From Arthrobacter sp. zg-Y769 (GTDB lineage: Bacteria; Actinomycetota; Actinomycetes; Actinomycetales; Micrococcaceae): a DNA stretch of 64,000 nucleotides. The stretch is taken from NCBI RefSeq assembly GCF_020907405.1, contig NZ_JAJJOE010000007.1, positions 1 to 64,000 of the forward strand. The letters are read 5' to 3'. Position 1 is the stretch's first letter, and the number at the start of each line of letters is the position of its first letter. The notes under the pieces were generated by a model. It did no database searches. It was not told where the DNA came from and saw nothing but the letters and a program-made list of their open reading frames with translations. Below are positions 16,533 to 25,193 of this stretch, one piece after another. Made by a program: the position numbers and the translations under genes.

Positions 16533-19500
16533 ATGCCCTCTGTATACCCCAAAGCCAGCACCGGCGACGCAGCTTCTGCTGCCGTTCCCTCCTCTCCCCG
16601 GTTTCCGGAACTCGAAGAACGCGTTCTGAAGTACTGGGATAAGGACGGCACCTTCCAGGCTTCCATCGACGCCCGGCCGGCCGGAAACGACGGCGAGAAC
16701 GAATTCGTCTTCTACGACGGCCCGCCCTTCGCCAACGGCCTGCCGCACTACGGCCACCTGCTCACCGGCTACGTCAAGGACCTGGTGGCCCGCTACCAGA
16801 CCCAGCGCGGCCGCCGCGTGGAACGCCGCTTCGGCTGGGACACCCACGGCCTGCCCGCCGAACTCGAGGCCATGAAGCAGCTCGGCATGAGCGACAAGGT
16901 CCAGATCGAGAAGATGGGCATCGATAAGTTCAACGATGCCTGCCGTGCCTCCGTGATGAAGTACGCCGGCGAGTGGCAGGACTACGTCACCCGCCAGGCC
17001 CGCTGGGTGGACTTCGAGAACGACTACAAGACGCTCAACGTCGAATACATGGAATCCGTCATCTGGGCGTTCAAGACCCTGCATGAAAAGGGCCTGACCT
17101 ACAGCGGCTTCCGCGTGCTTCCGTACTGCTGGAAGGACGAAACACCGCTGTCCAACCATGAGCTGCGCATGGATGACGACGTCTACAAGATGCGCCAGGA
17201 CCAGACGGTCACGGTCACCTTCCCCATCACCGCGGGCGACAATGCGCTCTCGGCCGAGCTCGAAGGCGTGCAGGCGATCGCCTGGACCACCACCCCCTGG
17301 ACCCTGCCCACCAACATGGCCCTCGCCGTCGGACCCGGGGTCCGCTACGCCGTCGTGCCCGCCGGACCAAAGGGCACGCAGGCAGGCGAGGGACGTTTCC
17401 TCCTGGCCGAAGACCTCGTAGGTGCCTACGCGAAGGACCTGGGGTACGACGACGCCGACGCCGCCCGCGCTGCCGTCACCGCCGTCCACCTCGGCAGCGA
17501 CCTGGCCGGGCTGCGCTACGCACCGCTGTGGAACTACTACACCGACGCCGATAAGTGGGGCACTGCCAACGCCTGGCAGATCGTCACCGCGGATTACGTC
17601 ACCACCACCGACGGCACCGGCATCGTCCACCAGGCACCCGCCTACGGTGAAGACGACCAGAAGGTCTGCGAGGAATACGGCATCCCCGTGATCCTCTCCG
17701 TGGACGAAGGCGGCAGGTTCCTGCCCATGTTCGGCACCGGGGAGCTCGCCGACATCGCCGGCCTGCAGGTCTTCGATGCCAACAAGTTGATCACCCGCGT
17801 TTTGAAGGCCGACGGCCGGCTGCTGCGCCAGGCCAGCTACGAACACAGCTACCCGCACTGCTGGCGCTGCCGGAACCCGCTGATCTACAAGGCGGTCTCC
17901 TCCTGGTTCGTGGAGGTCACCAAGATCAAGGACCGCATGGTCGAACTCAACCAGCAGATCAACTGGATCCCCGAGAACGTCAAGGACGGCCAGTTCGGCA
18001 AGTGGCTGGAAAACGCCCGCGACTGGTCCATCAGCCGCAACCGCTACTGGGGCAGCCCCATTCCGGTCTGGGTGTCGGATGATCCCAACTACCCGCGCAC
18101 CGACGTCTACGGTTCGCTGGCGGAAATGGAAGCCGACTTCGGCCGCCTGCCGCTGAACAAGGAGGGCCAGCCGGACCTGCACCGCCCGTTCATCGACGAG
18201 CTGACCCGGCCCAACCCGGACGATCCCACCGGGCAGTCCACCATGCGCCGAGTGGAGGATGTCCTGGACGTGTGGTTCGACTCCGGGTCCATGCCCTACG
18301 CCCAGGTGCACTATCCGCACGAGAACGCCGACTGGTTCGAAAGCCACAACCCCGGCGATTTTATTGTCGAGTACATCGGCCAGACCCGCGGCTGGTTCTA
18401 CACCCTGCATGTCCTGGCCACCGCGCTGTTTGACCGGCCCGCCTTCCGCAACGTCATCAGCCACGGCATTGTCCTGGGCTCCGACGGGCAGAAGATGTCC
18501 AAGTCCCTGCGCAACTACCCGGATGTCTCGGAGGTCCTGGACCGCGACGGCTCCGACGCCATGCGCTGGTTCCTGATGGCCTCCCCGATCCTGCGCGGCG
18601 GCAACCTGGTCGTCACCGAACAGGGAATCCGCGACGGCGTCCGCCAGGCCATCCTGCCGCTCTGGAACGTCTGGCACTTCTTCAGCCTCTACACCAACGC
18701 CGCCAACAACGGCAACGGCTACGAGGCGAAGGCCTGCTACGACTCCACCGAGCCGCTGGACCGCTACCTGCTCGCCGCCACCGGCGACCTGGTCCGGGAC
18801 ATGGGCACCGCTCTGGACACCTACGATGTGTCCGTCGCGTGCGAGATCCTGCGCGCCTACATGGACACGCTGACCAACTGGTACATCCGCCGCAGCCGCA
18901 CGCGCTTCTTCGAAGAAGACACGCAGGCCTTCGACGTGCTTTACACCTGCCTGGAGACGGTGTGCCGGGTGGCAGCTCCGCTGCTGCCGCTCATCGGCGA
19001 GGAAATCTGGCGCGGCCTGACCGGCGGGCGCTCCGTGCACCTGACCGACTGGCCGGACGCGGACCTCTTCCCGAGCGATCCCGCCCTGGTGGAACGCATG
19101 GAAGCCACCCGCCGGATTGCCTCCGTCGGGTCCTCCCTGCGCAAGGGCGCGAACCTCCGGGTCCGCCTGCCCCTGTCCGAGATGACCGTCGTCGCCCCGG
19201 AAGCGCAGTCCCTGGCCGGCCAGTTCGCCGCGATCATCGCGGATGAGCTGAATTTGAAGAACGTCCGCCTGGTGGACGCCGCCGACGCCGACCCGGCAGA
19301 ATTCGGCATCAGCCAGAAGCTCGTGGTTAACGCCCGCGCCGCCGGTCCCCGCCTGGGCAAGAACGTGCAGACGGCCATCAAGGCAGCCAAGTCCGGCGAC
19401 TGGTCCGTGGACGACGCCGGCACGGTCACCGCCGGCGGCCTGACCCTGGAGCCGCAGGAGTACACCCTGGAGACCGTCGTCGAATCGGGCGAAGGCGAGT

Positions 19501-19823
19501 CAGCGAAGGCGGTTGCCGTGCTGCCCGGCGGCGGCTTCCTGGTCCTCAACACCGAGGTCACGCCCGAGCTGGCCGCCGAGGGCACCGCCCGCGACGCCAT
19601 CCGCGCCGTCCAGCAGGCCCGCCGCGATGCGGACCTGCACATCAGCGACCGCATCCGCACCCGCATCAGCACGGGGATGGAAGAAGCGGCAGCGCTCGAA
19701 GCCAACGTTGACCTGGTAAAGGCAGAAACGCTCACCGACGACCTGGTGGTCACCGGCGACCTGGTCACCGACGGCGCCGGCACCGACGCCGAGAAATACA
19801 TCGTCACAGTGGAGAAAATCTAA
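16533..19823 (+). CDS. ileS: Isoleucyl-tRNA synthetase
   Basis: This class I synthetase has 1096 residues from the ATG at 16533. I prefer that start because AGGA at 16521-16524 is 8 nt upstream; the ATG at 16524 overlaps the site itself. The HIGH-like motif is LPHYGH (72-75) in [28 protein letters not shown] lies near residue 654, and the editing domain has [13 protein letters not shown]. Length and signatures fit the eukaryote-like IleRS group that includes M. tuberculosis IleRS, a group tied to reduced mupirocin sensitivity. It is controlled by the T-box leader and coupled to folC (TAATG). Confidence 0.97.
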   Translation: MPSVYPKASTGDAASAAVPSSPRFPELEERVLKYWDKDGTFQASIDARPAGNDGENEFVFYDGPPFANGLPHYGHLLTGYVKDLVARYQTQRGRRVERRFGWDTHGLPAELEAMKQLGMSDKVQIEKMGIDKFNDACRASVMKYAGEWQDYVTRQARWVDFENDYKTLNVEYMESVIWAFKTLHEKGLTYSGFRVLPYCWKDETPLSNHELRMDDDVYKMRQDQTVTVTFPITAGDNALSAELEGVQAIAWTTTPWTLPTNMALAVGPGVRYAVVPAGPKGTQAGEGRFLLAEDLVGAYAKDLGYDDADAARAAVTAVHLGSDLAGLRYAPLWNYYTDADKWGTANAWQIVTADYVTTTDGTGIVHQAPAYGEDDQKVCEEYGIPVILSVDEGGRFLPMFGTGELADIAGLQVFDANKLITRVLKADGRLLRQASYEHSYPHCWRCRNPLIYKAVSSWFVEVTKIKDRMVELNQQINWIPENVKDGQFGKWLENARDWSISRNRYWGSPIPVWVSDDPNYPRTDVYGSLAEMEADFGRLPLNKEGQPDLHRPFIDELTRPNPDDPTGQSTMRRVEDVLDVWFDSGSMPYAQVHYPHENADWFESHNPGDFIVEYIGQTRGWFYTLHVLATALFDRPAFRNVISHGIVLGSDGQKMSKSLRNYPDVSEVLDRDGSDAMRWFLMASPILRGGNLVVTEQGIRDGVRQAILPLWNVWHFFSLYTNAANNGNGYEAKACYDSTEPLDRYLLAATGDLVRDMGTALDTYDVSVACEILRAYMDTLTNWYIRRSRTRFFEEDTQAFDVLYTCLETVCRVAAPLLPLIGEEIWRGLTGGRSVHLTDWPDADLFPSDPALVERMEATRRIASVGSSLRKGANLRVRLPLSEMTVVAPEAQSLAGQFAAIIADELNLKNVRLVDAADADPAEFGISQKLVVNARAAGPRLGKNVQTAIKAAKSGDWSVDDAGTVTAGGLTLEPQEYTLETVVESGEGESAKAVAVLPGGGFLVLNTEVTPELAAEGTARDAIRAVQQARRDADLHISDRIRTRISTGMEEAAALEANVDLVKAETLTDDLVVTGDLVTDGAGTDAEKYIVTVEKI

Positions 19824-21202
19824 TGAGTTCAGCAGACCGCCCGTCCGGTTCCATTGACGGGTTCTCCGTGGAGAGCGTTTATGCCGAACTGCTCAGCCGC
19901 GCCCCGGAGAGCAGGATGGAGCCGCGCACCGCTCCGCTGTTCCGGGCCATGGAGGTACTGGGGGAGCCGAACAAGGCGTTCCCGATCATCCATATCACCG
20001 GCACCAACGGCAAGACGTCCACGGCCCGCATGATCGAGGCCGGACTGCGGGCCTACGGGCTCCGTACCGGCCGGTACACCAGCCCGCACCTGAGCAGCGT
20101 CACCGAGCGGATCAGCATTGACGGCGAACCCGTCAGCGACGAAACGTTTGTCCGGATCTGGGACGAAATCCATCCCTACCTGGACATTGTCGACGCCGAA
20201 CTGGAGGCCGCGGGCGAGCCCCGGCTGACGTACTTCGAAGCCGTGACCATCCTGGCGTTCGCGGTCTTCGCGGACGAACCGGTGGACGTGGCAGTCATCG
20301 AAGTAGGACTCGGCGGCATCACCGATGCCACCAACGTCGGCGACGGCACCGTCTCCGTAGTCACCCCTATTTCCCTGGACCACACCGAGCTGCTCGGTGA
20401 CGACGTCGCCGACATTGCCCGGGAAAAGGCCGGCATCATCAAGGAGGACGGGTTCCTCATCAGCGCCGCACAGCCGATGGAAGCCGCGCAGGTGCTGCTG
20501 GAAAAGGCGCACGAGGCAGGCGTTCCGTTCCGGTTCGAAGGCGTTGAATTCGGCGTCGAGTCCCGCGTGATGGCGGTGGGCGGGCAGATGGTCACCATCA
20601 ACGGCCTCGCCGGCCGCTACGAGGATCTCCAGGTTCCGCTGCACGGTGCGCACCAGGCCGAAAACGCAGCTGTTGCCGTGGCGGCACTGGAAGCGTTCAT
20701 CGGCGGGGGCACCAAGGAGCTCGACGTCGAACTGCTGCGTACCGGGTTCCTGACCGTCACCTCGCCCGGCCGCCTCGAGGTGGTGCGGACCGCTCCCACC
20801 ATCGTGGTCGACGCCGCACACAACCCCGCCGGCGCCAAGGCAACTGCCGAGGCACTGCGCGAGGCGTTCAACTTCACCACGCTCGTCCTGGTCGTCGGGA
20901 TCCTGGCGGAGAAGGACGCCGTCGGCATCCTGAGCGAACTCCGCGAACAGCTGGGGGACATGGTCAGCGGGATCGTCCTGACCCAGTCCGGCTCGCCGCG
21001 GGCCATCCCGGCCGAGGAACTGGTCCAGGATGCGGTGGACGCCGGCTTTGCGGACGAAGACATCCAGGTTGAGGCAGGCCTAGACAATGCCCTCGAATGG
21101 GCCGTAGCCAAGGCCGAGGAGAACAACGACCTCTCCGGCGGCGTGCTTGTGGTCGGTTCAATCACCGTGGTCGCCGAAGCGCGCACCCTCCTCGGAAAGT
21201 AG
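19823..21202 (+). CDS. folC: Bifunctional folylpolyglutamate/dihydrofolate synthase
   Basis: A 459-residue Mur-ligase-like enzyme that adds glutamate to folates and can join dihydropteroate to glutamate. The P-loop is HITGTNGKTSTARM near residue 57, and the folate-binding segment RYTSPHLSSVTERI follows. The C-terminal domain carries VVDAAHNPAGAKA. Its ATG overlaps the ileS stop by one base, so the pair is translationally coupled and folC may share T-box control of the transcript. Confidence 0.95.
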   Translation: MSSADRPSGSIDGFSVESVYAELLSRAPESRMEPRTAPLFRAMEVLGEPNKAFPIIHITGTNGKTSTARMIEAGLRAYGLRTGRYTSPHLSSVTERISIDGEPVSDETFVRIWDEIHPYLDIVDAELEAAGEPRLTYFEAVTILAFAVFADEPVDVAVIEVGLGGITDATNVGDGTVSVVTPISLDHTELLGDDVADIAREKAGIIKEDGFLISAAQPMEAAQVLLEKAHEAGVPFRFEGVEFGVESRVMAVGGQMVTINGLAGRYEDLQVPLHGAHQAENAAVAVAALEAFIGGGTKELDVELLRTGFLTVTSPGRLEVVRTAPTIVVDAAHNPAGAKATAEALREAFNFTTLVLVVGILAEKDAVGILSELREQLGDMVSGIVLTQSGSPRAIPAEELVQDAVDAGFADEDIQVEAGLDNALEWAVAKAEENNDLSGGVLVVGSITVVAEARTLLGK

Positions 21203-21213
21203 GCTTCGCAGCC

Positions 21214-21690
21214 ATGGCAAGACTGACCAAGGCCCAGCGCGAATGGCGTCCGGGCATGCCCAAGAAGCGCCGCTCCGTCAAGGTAATGTTCGCGTCGACG
21301 GTCCTGACGCTGGAGGCGTTCGTTGTGCTGTTCGGAACGCTTGCCGTCTTCGGGCTGCACCGCGACAGCATCTCCCCGCCGCTGCTGCTGGGCGGCGGAC
21401 TGCTGCTGGCCGCGGCAATGATCGGAACGTGTGCGCTGCTCTCGAAGCCGGCAGGTCCGCTGATCGGGTGGATCCTGCAGCTGGTGCTCATTGCCAGCGG
21501 TTTCCTGGAACCCCTGATGTTCCTCGTCGGCGGGCTCTTCGCCATGACCTGGTGGTACGGCCTCAAGGCCGGAATGCGCCTGGACCGGGAAAACCGCGAA
21601 CGGGACCGGATGCAGGCCGAATGGGAGAAAGCCCATCCCGAAGAGGGCAATGCGGCTGCGGGCCCCGAATCCGCTGCCGGCACCGACTAG
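21214..21690 (+). CDS. DUF4233 membrane protein
   Basis: A 158-residue protein with a basic N-terminus (RLTKAQREWRPGMPKKRRSVK), about four hydrophobic spans between residues 25 and 125, and a charged C-terminal tail. It matches the DUF4233 type that typically sits between folC and ndk in actinobacteria. The function is unknown. I chose the ATG at 21214, 11 bp after folC, over an upstream in-frame start that would overlap folC deeply. Confidence 0.8.
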   Translation: MARLTKAQREWRPGMPKKRRSVKVMFASTVLTLEAFVVLFGTLAVFGLHRDSISPPLLLGGGLLLAAAMIGTCALLSKPAGPLIGWILQLVLIASGFLEPLMFLVGGLFAMTWWYGLKAGMRLDRENRERDRMQAEWEKAHPEEGNAAAGPESAAGTD

Positions 21691-21729
21691 GCTTAGATCC
21701 GATATCCGATCGTTCCAAGGAGATACACC

Positions 21730-22146
21730 GTGAGCACCGAGCGCACACTTGTCCTGATCAAGCCCGACGGCGTCGAGCGCCGGCTCACCGGCGCCATCCT
21801 GGCCCGGATCGAAGCCAAGGGTTACACCGTGGCGGAGCTGAAGAAGACCGAAGCCACCCGCGGCATCCTCGAAGAGCACTACGCCGAGCATCAGGGCAAG
21901 CCGTTCTACGAACCGCTGGTGGAGTTTATGCTCAGCGGCCCGATTGTTGCGGTGGTCCTAGAGGGACAGCGTGTGATTGAGGGCTTCCGCTCCCTGGCCG
22001 GCACCACCGATCCCACGACGGCGGCTCCGGGCACCATCCGCGGCGACTTCGGCCGCGACTGGGGTTCCGCGGTGCAGCAGAACCTGGTCCACGGCTCCGA
22101 TTCGCCCGAATCGGCAGCCCGCGAAATCGGCATCTGGTTCAGCTAA
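21730..22146 (+). CDS. ndk: Nucleoside diphosphate kinase
   Basis: The 138-residue enzyme moves the gamma phosphate of NTPs to NDPs. The GTG start at 21730 follows a strong AAGGAGATAC site. ERTLVLIKPDGVERR, the Kpn-loop region and NLVHGSDSPESA with the phosphorylated His are all present. A 16-bp terminator stem closes the ileS-folC-DUF4233-ndk unit. Confidence 0.97.
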   Translation: MSTERTLVLIKPDGVERRLTGAILARIEAKGYTVAELKKTEATRGILEEHYAEHQGKPFYEPLVEFMLSGPIVAVVLEGQRVIEGFRSLAGTTDPTTAAPGTIRGDFGRDWGSAVQQNLVHGSDSPESAAREIGIWFS

Positions 22147-22166
22147 CCGCAGTCCGTACGAACCTG

Positions 22167-22202
22167 GAAAGGGCCGGCACCATCTCTGGTGCCGGCCCTT
22201 TC
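22167..22202. terminator. Terminator after ndk
   Basis: A perfect 16-bp stem (22167-22182 with 22187-22202) with a TCTC loop. It also faces the end of the convergent reductase gene. Confidence 0.88.
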
Positions 22203-22222
22203 GTTGTCTATCTGCCCCCGGG

Positions 22223-23323
22223 TTAGGGAACCAGGTTTTCGGCCCGCAGACGCGCAAAGAGCGCCTTGAACGCGTCCTCCGTGCGGCGGTAACCGGTGAA
22301 GCCGGCCAGCCGGCTCTTGCTCATGTCCGTGAGTACTTCCACCTTCCGGCCAAGGTCGGCGTCAGTGTGCCACCAGGAGGCCAGCCGTGCCAGGTCCGGT
22401 TCGGCCAGGCCCTGGCGCTCGGCGATCTTGGCCCAGGCATCGGACATCCCGGCCATCTGCTTTTCGAGCGGGCGCGGCTCGGATTCGAAACCGACGGGCT
22501 CCACGCCGAACTCGGCGGCCAGGCGGGGCCACAGCGAACGCCAGCGGAAGACATCGCCGTTGACCACGTTGAAGGCCTCATTGGCGGTGTGCTCATCCGT
22601 GGCTGCCCAGAGCATGTGCTCGGTGAGCAGGCCGGCGTCGGTCATGTCGGTGACCGAATTCCATTGCGTTTCGGAGCCCGGGAAAATGAACGGCATCCCG
22701 AGTTCACGGCACAGTGTCGCCTGCACGGCAAGGGTCTGGCCCATGTTCATGGCGTTGCCGACGGCGAAGCCGATCACGGTGTGGGCGCGGTGGACGGACC
22801 ATGCGAAGCCCTGCCGCTCGGCGGCTTCCATCAGTTCGTCTTCCTGCGCATAGTAGAAGTTCTCCACCGGCAGCCGCGGTTCGTCTTCCGAGAACGGGGT
22901 ATCCGGCATGGGGCCTTCGCCGTACGCCTCGAACGGCCCCATGTAGTGCTTGAGTCCGGTCATCAGGGCAACATGCTCCAGGGGAGCGTCCGCCAGCGCG
23001 GTCAACAGGTTGCGGACCATCGCGGAGTTGACGGCAATGTTCTGGGCCTCCGTTTCCTGCCGGGACCACGAGGTGAAGAACACATGTGTGGGACGGTGGC
23101 CCTCAAGCGCCCGTGCAAGGCTTTCGGGCGAGCCGAGGTCTGCTGCAACGGGAACGACGCCGGGACGTGCCGGGTCGGGGGCTCCGGCCTTCCGGGACAG
23201 GGCCAAGACGGTCCAGCCCTCGCTCGAGAGCAGGTCCACCAGGGCCGCTCCGGCGATTCCGGTGGCACCGGCAACAAGCGCCGTGCGCGGGGCGTCCGGG
23301 TGGGCAGGTGTGGTTCTGAGCAT
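22223..23323 (-). CDS. PRISE-type SDR reductase (progesterone 5-beta-reductase/iridoid synthase-like)
   Basis: A 366-residue extended SDR. The cofactor motif TALVAGATGIAGAA starts near residue 14. NFYYAQED matches the PRISE active-site pattern (Tyr in NFYYxxED) in place of YxxxK. FTSWSRQ and MTGLKHYMGPF are also family-like. These enzymes reduce activated C=C bonds of enones with NADPH; the bacterial substrates are unknown. The ATG at 23323 was chosen because AGGAGA lies 4 nt before it; an ATG at 23335 would remove that site. Confidence 0.83.
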   Translation of the reverse strand: MLRTTPAHPDAPRTALVAGATGIAGAALVDLLSSEGWTVLALSRKAGAPDPARPGVVPVAADLGSPESLARALEGHRPTHVFFTSWSRQETEAQNIAVNSAMVRNLLTALADAPLEHVALMTGLKHYMGPFEAYGEGPMPDTPFSEDEPRLPVENFYYAQEDELMEAAERQGFAWSVHRAHTVIGFAVGNAMNMGQTLAVQATLCRELGMPFIFPGSETQWNSVTDMTDAGLLTEHMLWAATDEHTANEAFNVVNGDVFRWRSLWPRLAAEFGVEPVGFESEPRPLEKQMAGMSDAWAKIAERQGLAEPDLARLASWWHTDADLGRKVEVLTDMSKSRLAGFTGYRRTEDAFKALFARLRAENLVP

Positions 23324-23448
23324 GGTTCTCCTCATGGATCGAAATGCGGCGCTGCGGGGCTATCTTCCGCACGCCTTCTTCTTCGGCAACGGGGAACAGG
23401 CGGAGGAAATTCCTGACGGGTTCCGCAAAAGACGCCTAGGCTGTGCCC

Positions 23449-24087
23449 ATGGCACTTATATACGACGCCGAGCTGCGTCCGGGCAAAATGGAACTGATTT
23501 CCGGCTGGCTGCCGGGCACCTGGTGGTTTCCCTCGACGGAGCCGGTGACGGTTCGAAAGCTGGGCTCCTTCCGGTTCGATGACCCCGAGGGCGAGGTGGG
23601 AATCGAAACCCATGTCGTGGAAGCCGGTTCAACGGTGGTGCAGGTTCCCCTGACCTACCGGGGCGCGCCCCTGGCGGGTGCGGAGGAATTCCTGATCAAC
23701 GAAATGGAGCACTCGGTCCTCGGACACCGCTGGGTCTACGACGCCCTCGGCGACCCGGTATATGCGCGGGTCCTGGAAGCCGCGCTCCTTTCCCGGCAGC
23801 CGCAGGCAGCGCAGTACCTTGACAACGACGGCGCCCGCGAGCTGCTGCCCGAATCCATGCAGGTCAGCAGCACGGGAATGCCAAACGGCGCCGAGCTGGT
23901 CCAGGCGCCGGAGTCCGAGCCGCAGGGCTGGGCAACATCCGTCCTGACCCAGGGCGGCTGGGAGTTCTCCGTGGTGCGGCTGCTGGATCTGGACGGCCGG
24001 ACTGCGCCGGACCCCTCGCTGACCGCCGTGTGGGACGGACAGGAGATTCCGGTGGTGCTGGCCTGGGGGCTTCCGCTGGTTCCCTGA
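23449..24087 (+). CDS. Stand-alone maltokinase N-terminal cap-like protein
   Basis: The 212-residue protein begins MALIYDAELRPGKMELISGW, resembling the N-terminal cap subdomain of actinobacterial maltokinase, followed by a beta-rich region (GEVGIETHVVE, VVQVPLTYRG) and EHSVLGHRWVYDALGDPVY. No kinase domain follows, so it resembles the cap-only proteins of actinobacteria whose role is unsettled. TAGGCT at 23437-23442 ends 6 nt before this ATG and supports it as a leaderless start over the GTG at 23443. It converges on the VKOR gene with 8 bp between stops. Confidence 0.72.
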   Translation: MALIYDAELRPGKMELISGWLPGTWWFPSTEPVTVRKLGSFRFDDPEGEVGIETHVVEAGSTVVQVPLTYRGAPLAGAEEFLINEMEHSVLGHRWVYDALGDPVYARVLEAALLSRQPQAAQYLDNDGARELLPESMQVSSTGMPNGAELVQAPESEPQGWATSVLTQGGWEFSVVRLLDLDGRTAPDPSLTAVWDGQEIPVVLAWGLPLVP

Positions 24088-24095
24088 GGGAGGGG

Positions 24096-24755
24096 CTAGC
24101 TGCCGACGAACGAATTCAGGAACCGGAAGAAGATGGACGCGGCCGTCGCCACCCAGAGCAGGACGACAATCGGCCACGCCCAGTCCGTCAGGAAACGGAT
24201 CAGGCCGGCCGGCGCCGGTATGGTGCCGGCCGCCAGGTTGCGGATGGTCGTGAAGACGAAGAGCGGAATCATGGCCGCCCACACCACGATGCAGTAGATG
24301 CACAGCACATAAATGTCGAACAGTGCCTGGCTCCACAGCCAGACGACGAACACCATGCCGAGGGTGACGCCGATCTGCAGCCCGATCCAGTACCACCGGG
24401 CGAACCGGGCACCGGCCAGCAGTCCCATCGCCGTGGTGATCACCACGGCGAAGGCCACAATGCCGATCAGCGGGTTGGGAAAGCCGAAGATGGCGGCCTG
24501 CCAGGTCTGGAACACCGTCCCGCAGGAGACCCAGGGACTGATGTCGCAGCTTGTGATGTAGCCGGCGTCCGCATACACACGCAGGCGCTCAATCACCAGG
24601 ATCCCGGATGCGACCCATCCGACCACAGCGGTGACCAGCAGCGTCCAGGCGAAGGACCGGCGTTCCGGCCGTACCGCGGAAGCTGCCGGATCCGGGAGGT
24701 CTGCGGCTTCGGCCGGGGTGGTGCCGGAAGATGGACGGGCTGCGCTGGAGGGCAC
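24096..24755 (-). CDS. Vitamin K epoxide reductase family protein (bacterial VKOR)
   Basis: A 219-residue membrane protein with about five spans. CDISPWVSCGTVF supplies the loop cysteine pair, and CIYC near residue 152 is the CxxC redox centre next to the quinone site. Actinobacterial VKOR reoxidises DsbA-like proteins for extracytoplasmic disulfide formation, passing electrons to menaquinone. The GTG start at 24755 has GGAG 5 nt upstream. No thioredoxin domain is fused, so the partner must be encoded elsewhere. Confidence 0.9.
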   Translation of the reverse strand: MPSSAARPSSGTTPAEAADLPDPAASAVRPERRSFAWTLLVTAVVGWVASGILVIERLRVYADAGYITSCDISPWVSCGTVFQTWQAAIFGFPNPLIGIVAFAVVITTAMGLLAGARFARWYWIGLQIGVTLGMVFVVWLWSQALFDIYVLCIYCIVVWAAMIPLFVFTTIRNLAAGTIPAPAGLIRFLTDWAWPIVVLLWVATAASIFFRFLNSFVGS

Positions 24756-24840
24756 GGAAGCTCCTTACGGAGTAGGTGTCTAAAGTAACTATCTGCGTCG
24801 AGTCTATGCGCAGGGACGGGCCAAAAAGGCGGCCGTATGC

Positions 24841-25193
24841 GATAATGAAGCTTGGCTGATGGCGGAACCACATTCCGTGATCGGTCCAGCGACAGGCTTC
24901 CGGTTCTGCCGGTGACGCTTCCCGTGTAGTTAGCCCATCAATCCGGATGGGAACCAGGGAATCCGCCGGCCAGACCTGCCCATAGCCGTAACGAAGATTA
25001 TCCGTTCCGCGGGGGTAGCAGGAAAAGCGCCGCTGGTCTTCGAGTGATACCGCGCCCCACAGCTGGCACGACCTCGAATGACATCCAGACGACTTCCGGC
25101 TGGCGGGCAGGCTGCGATGCCACCGTACAGCCGACACATTGCCTTGGGGCATTGGAATGTGGCCAGTGCCGCAGGGCCGGAGCATAGGCCTAG
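24841..25193 (+). promoter_or_regulatory. Promoter and long 5' leader of rne
   Basis: TGCGATAAT (extended -10, hexamer 24841-24846) predicts a transcript start near 24853, leaving about 340 nt of leader before the RNase E/G gene. A CCCATC/GATGGG hairpin lies at about 24928-24951. I see no reading frame with coding character and no known riboswitch. The start codon lacks a ribosome site. Confidence 0.5.

Noticed and set aside
16506-19040. 844-codon minus-strand frame across ileS
   Set aside because: Antisense shadow of ileS.
24589-25185. 198-codon minus-strand frame in the rne leader
   Set aside because: It overlaps the VKOR gene in another frame, has no ribosome site and the translation looks non-coding (Cys/Trp/Arg-rich).
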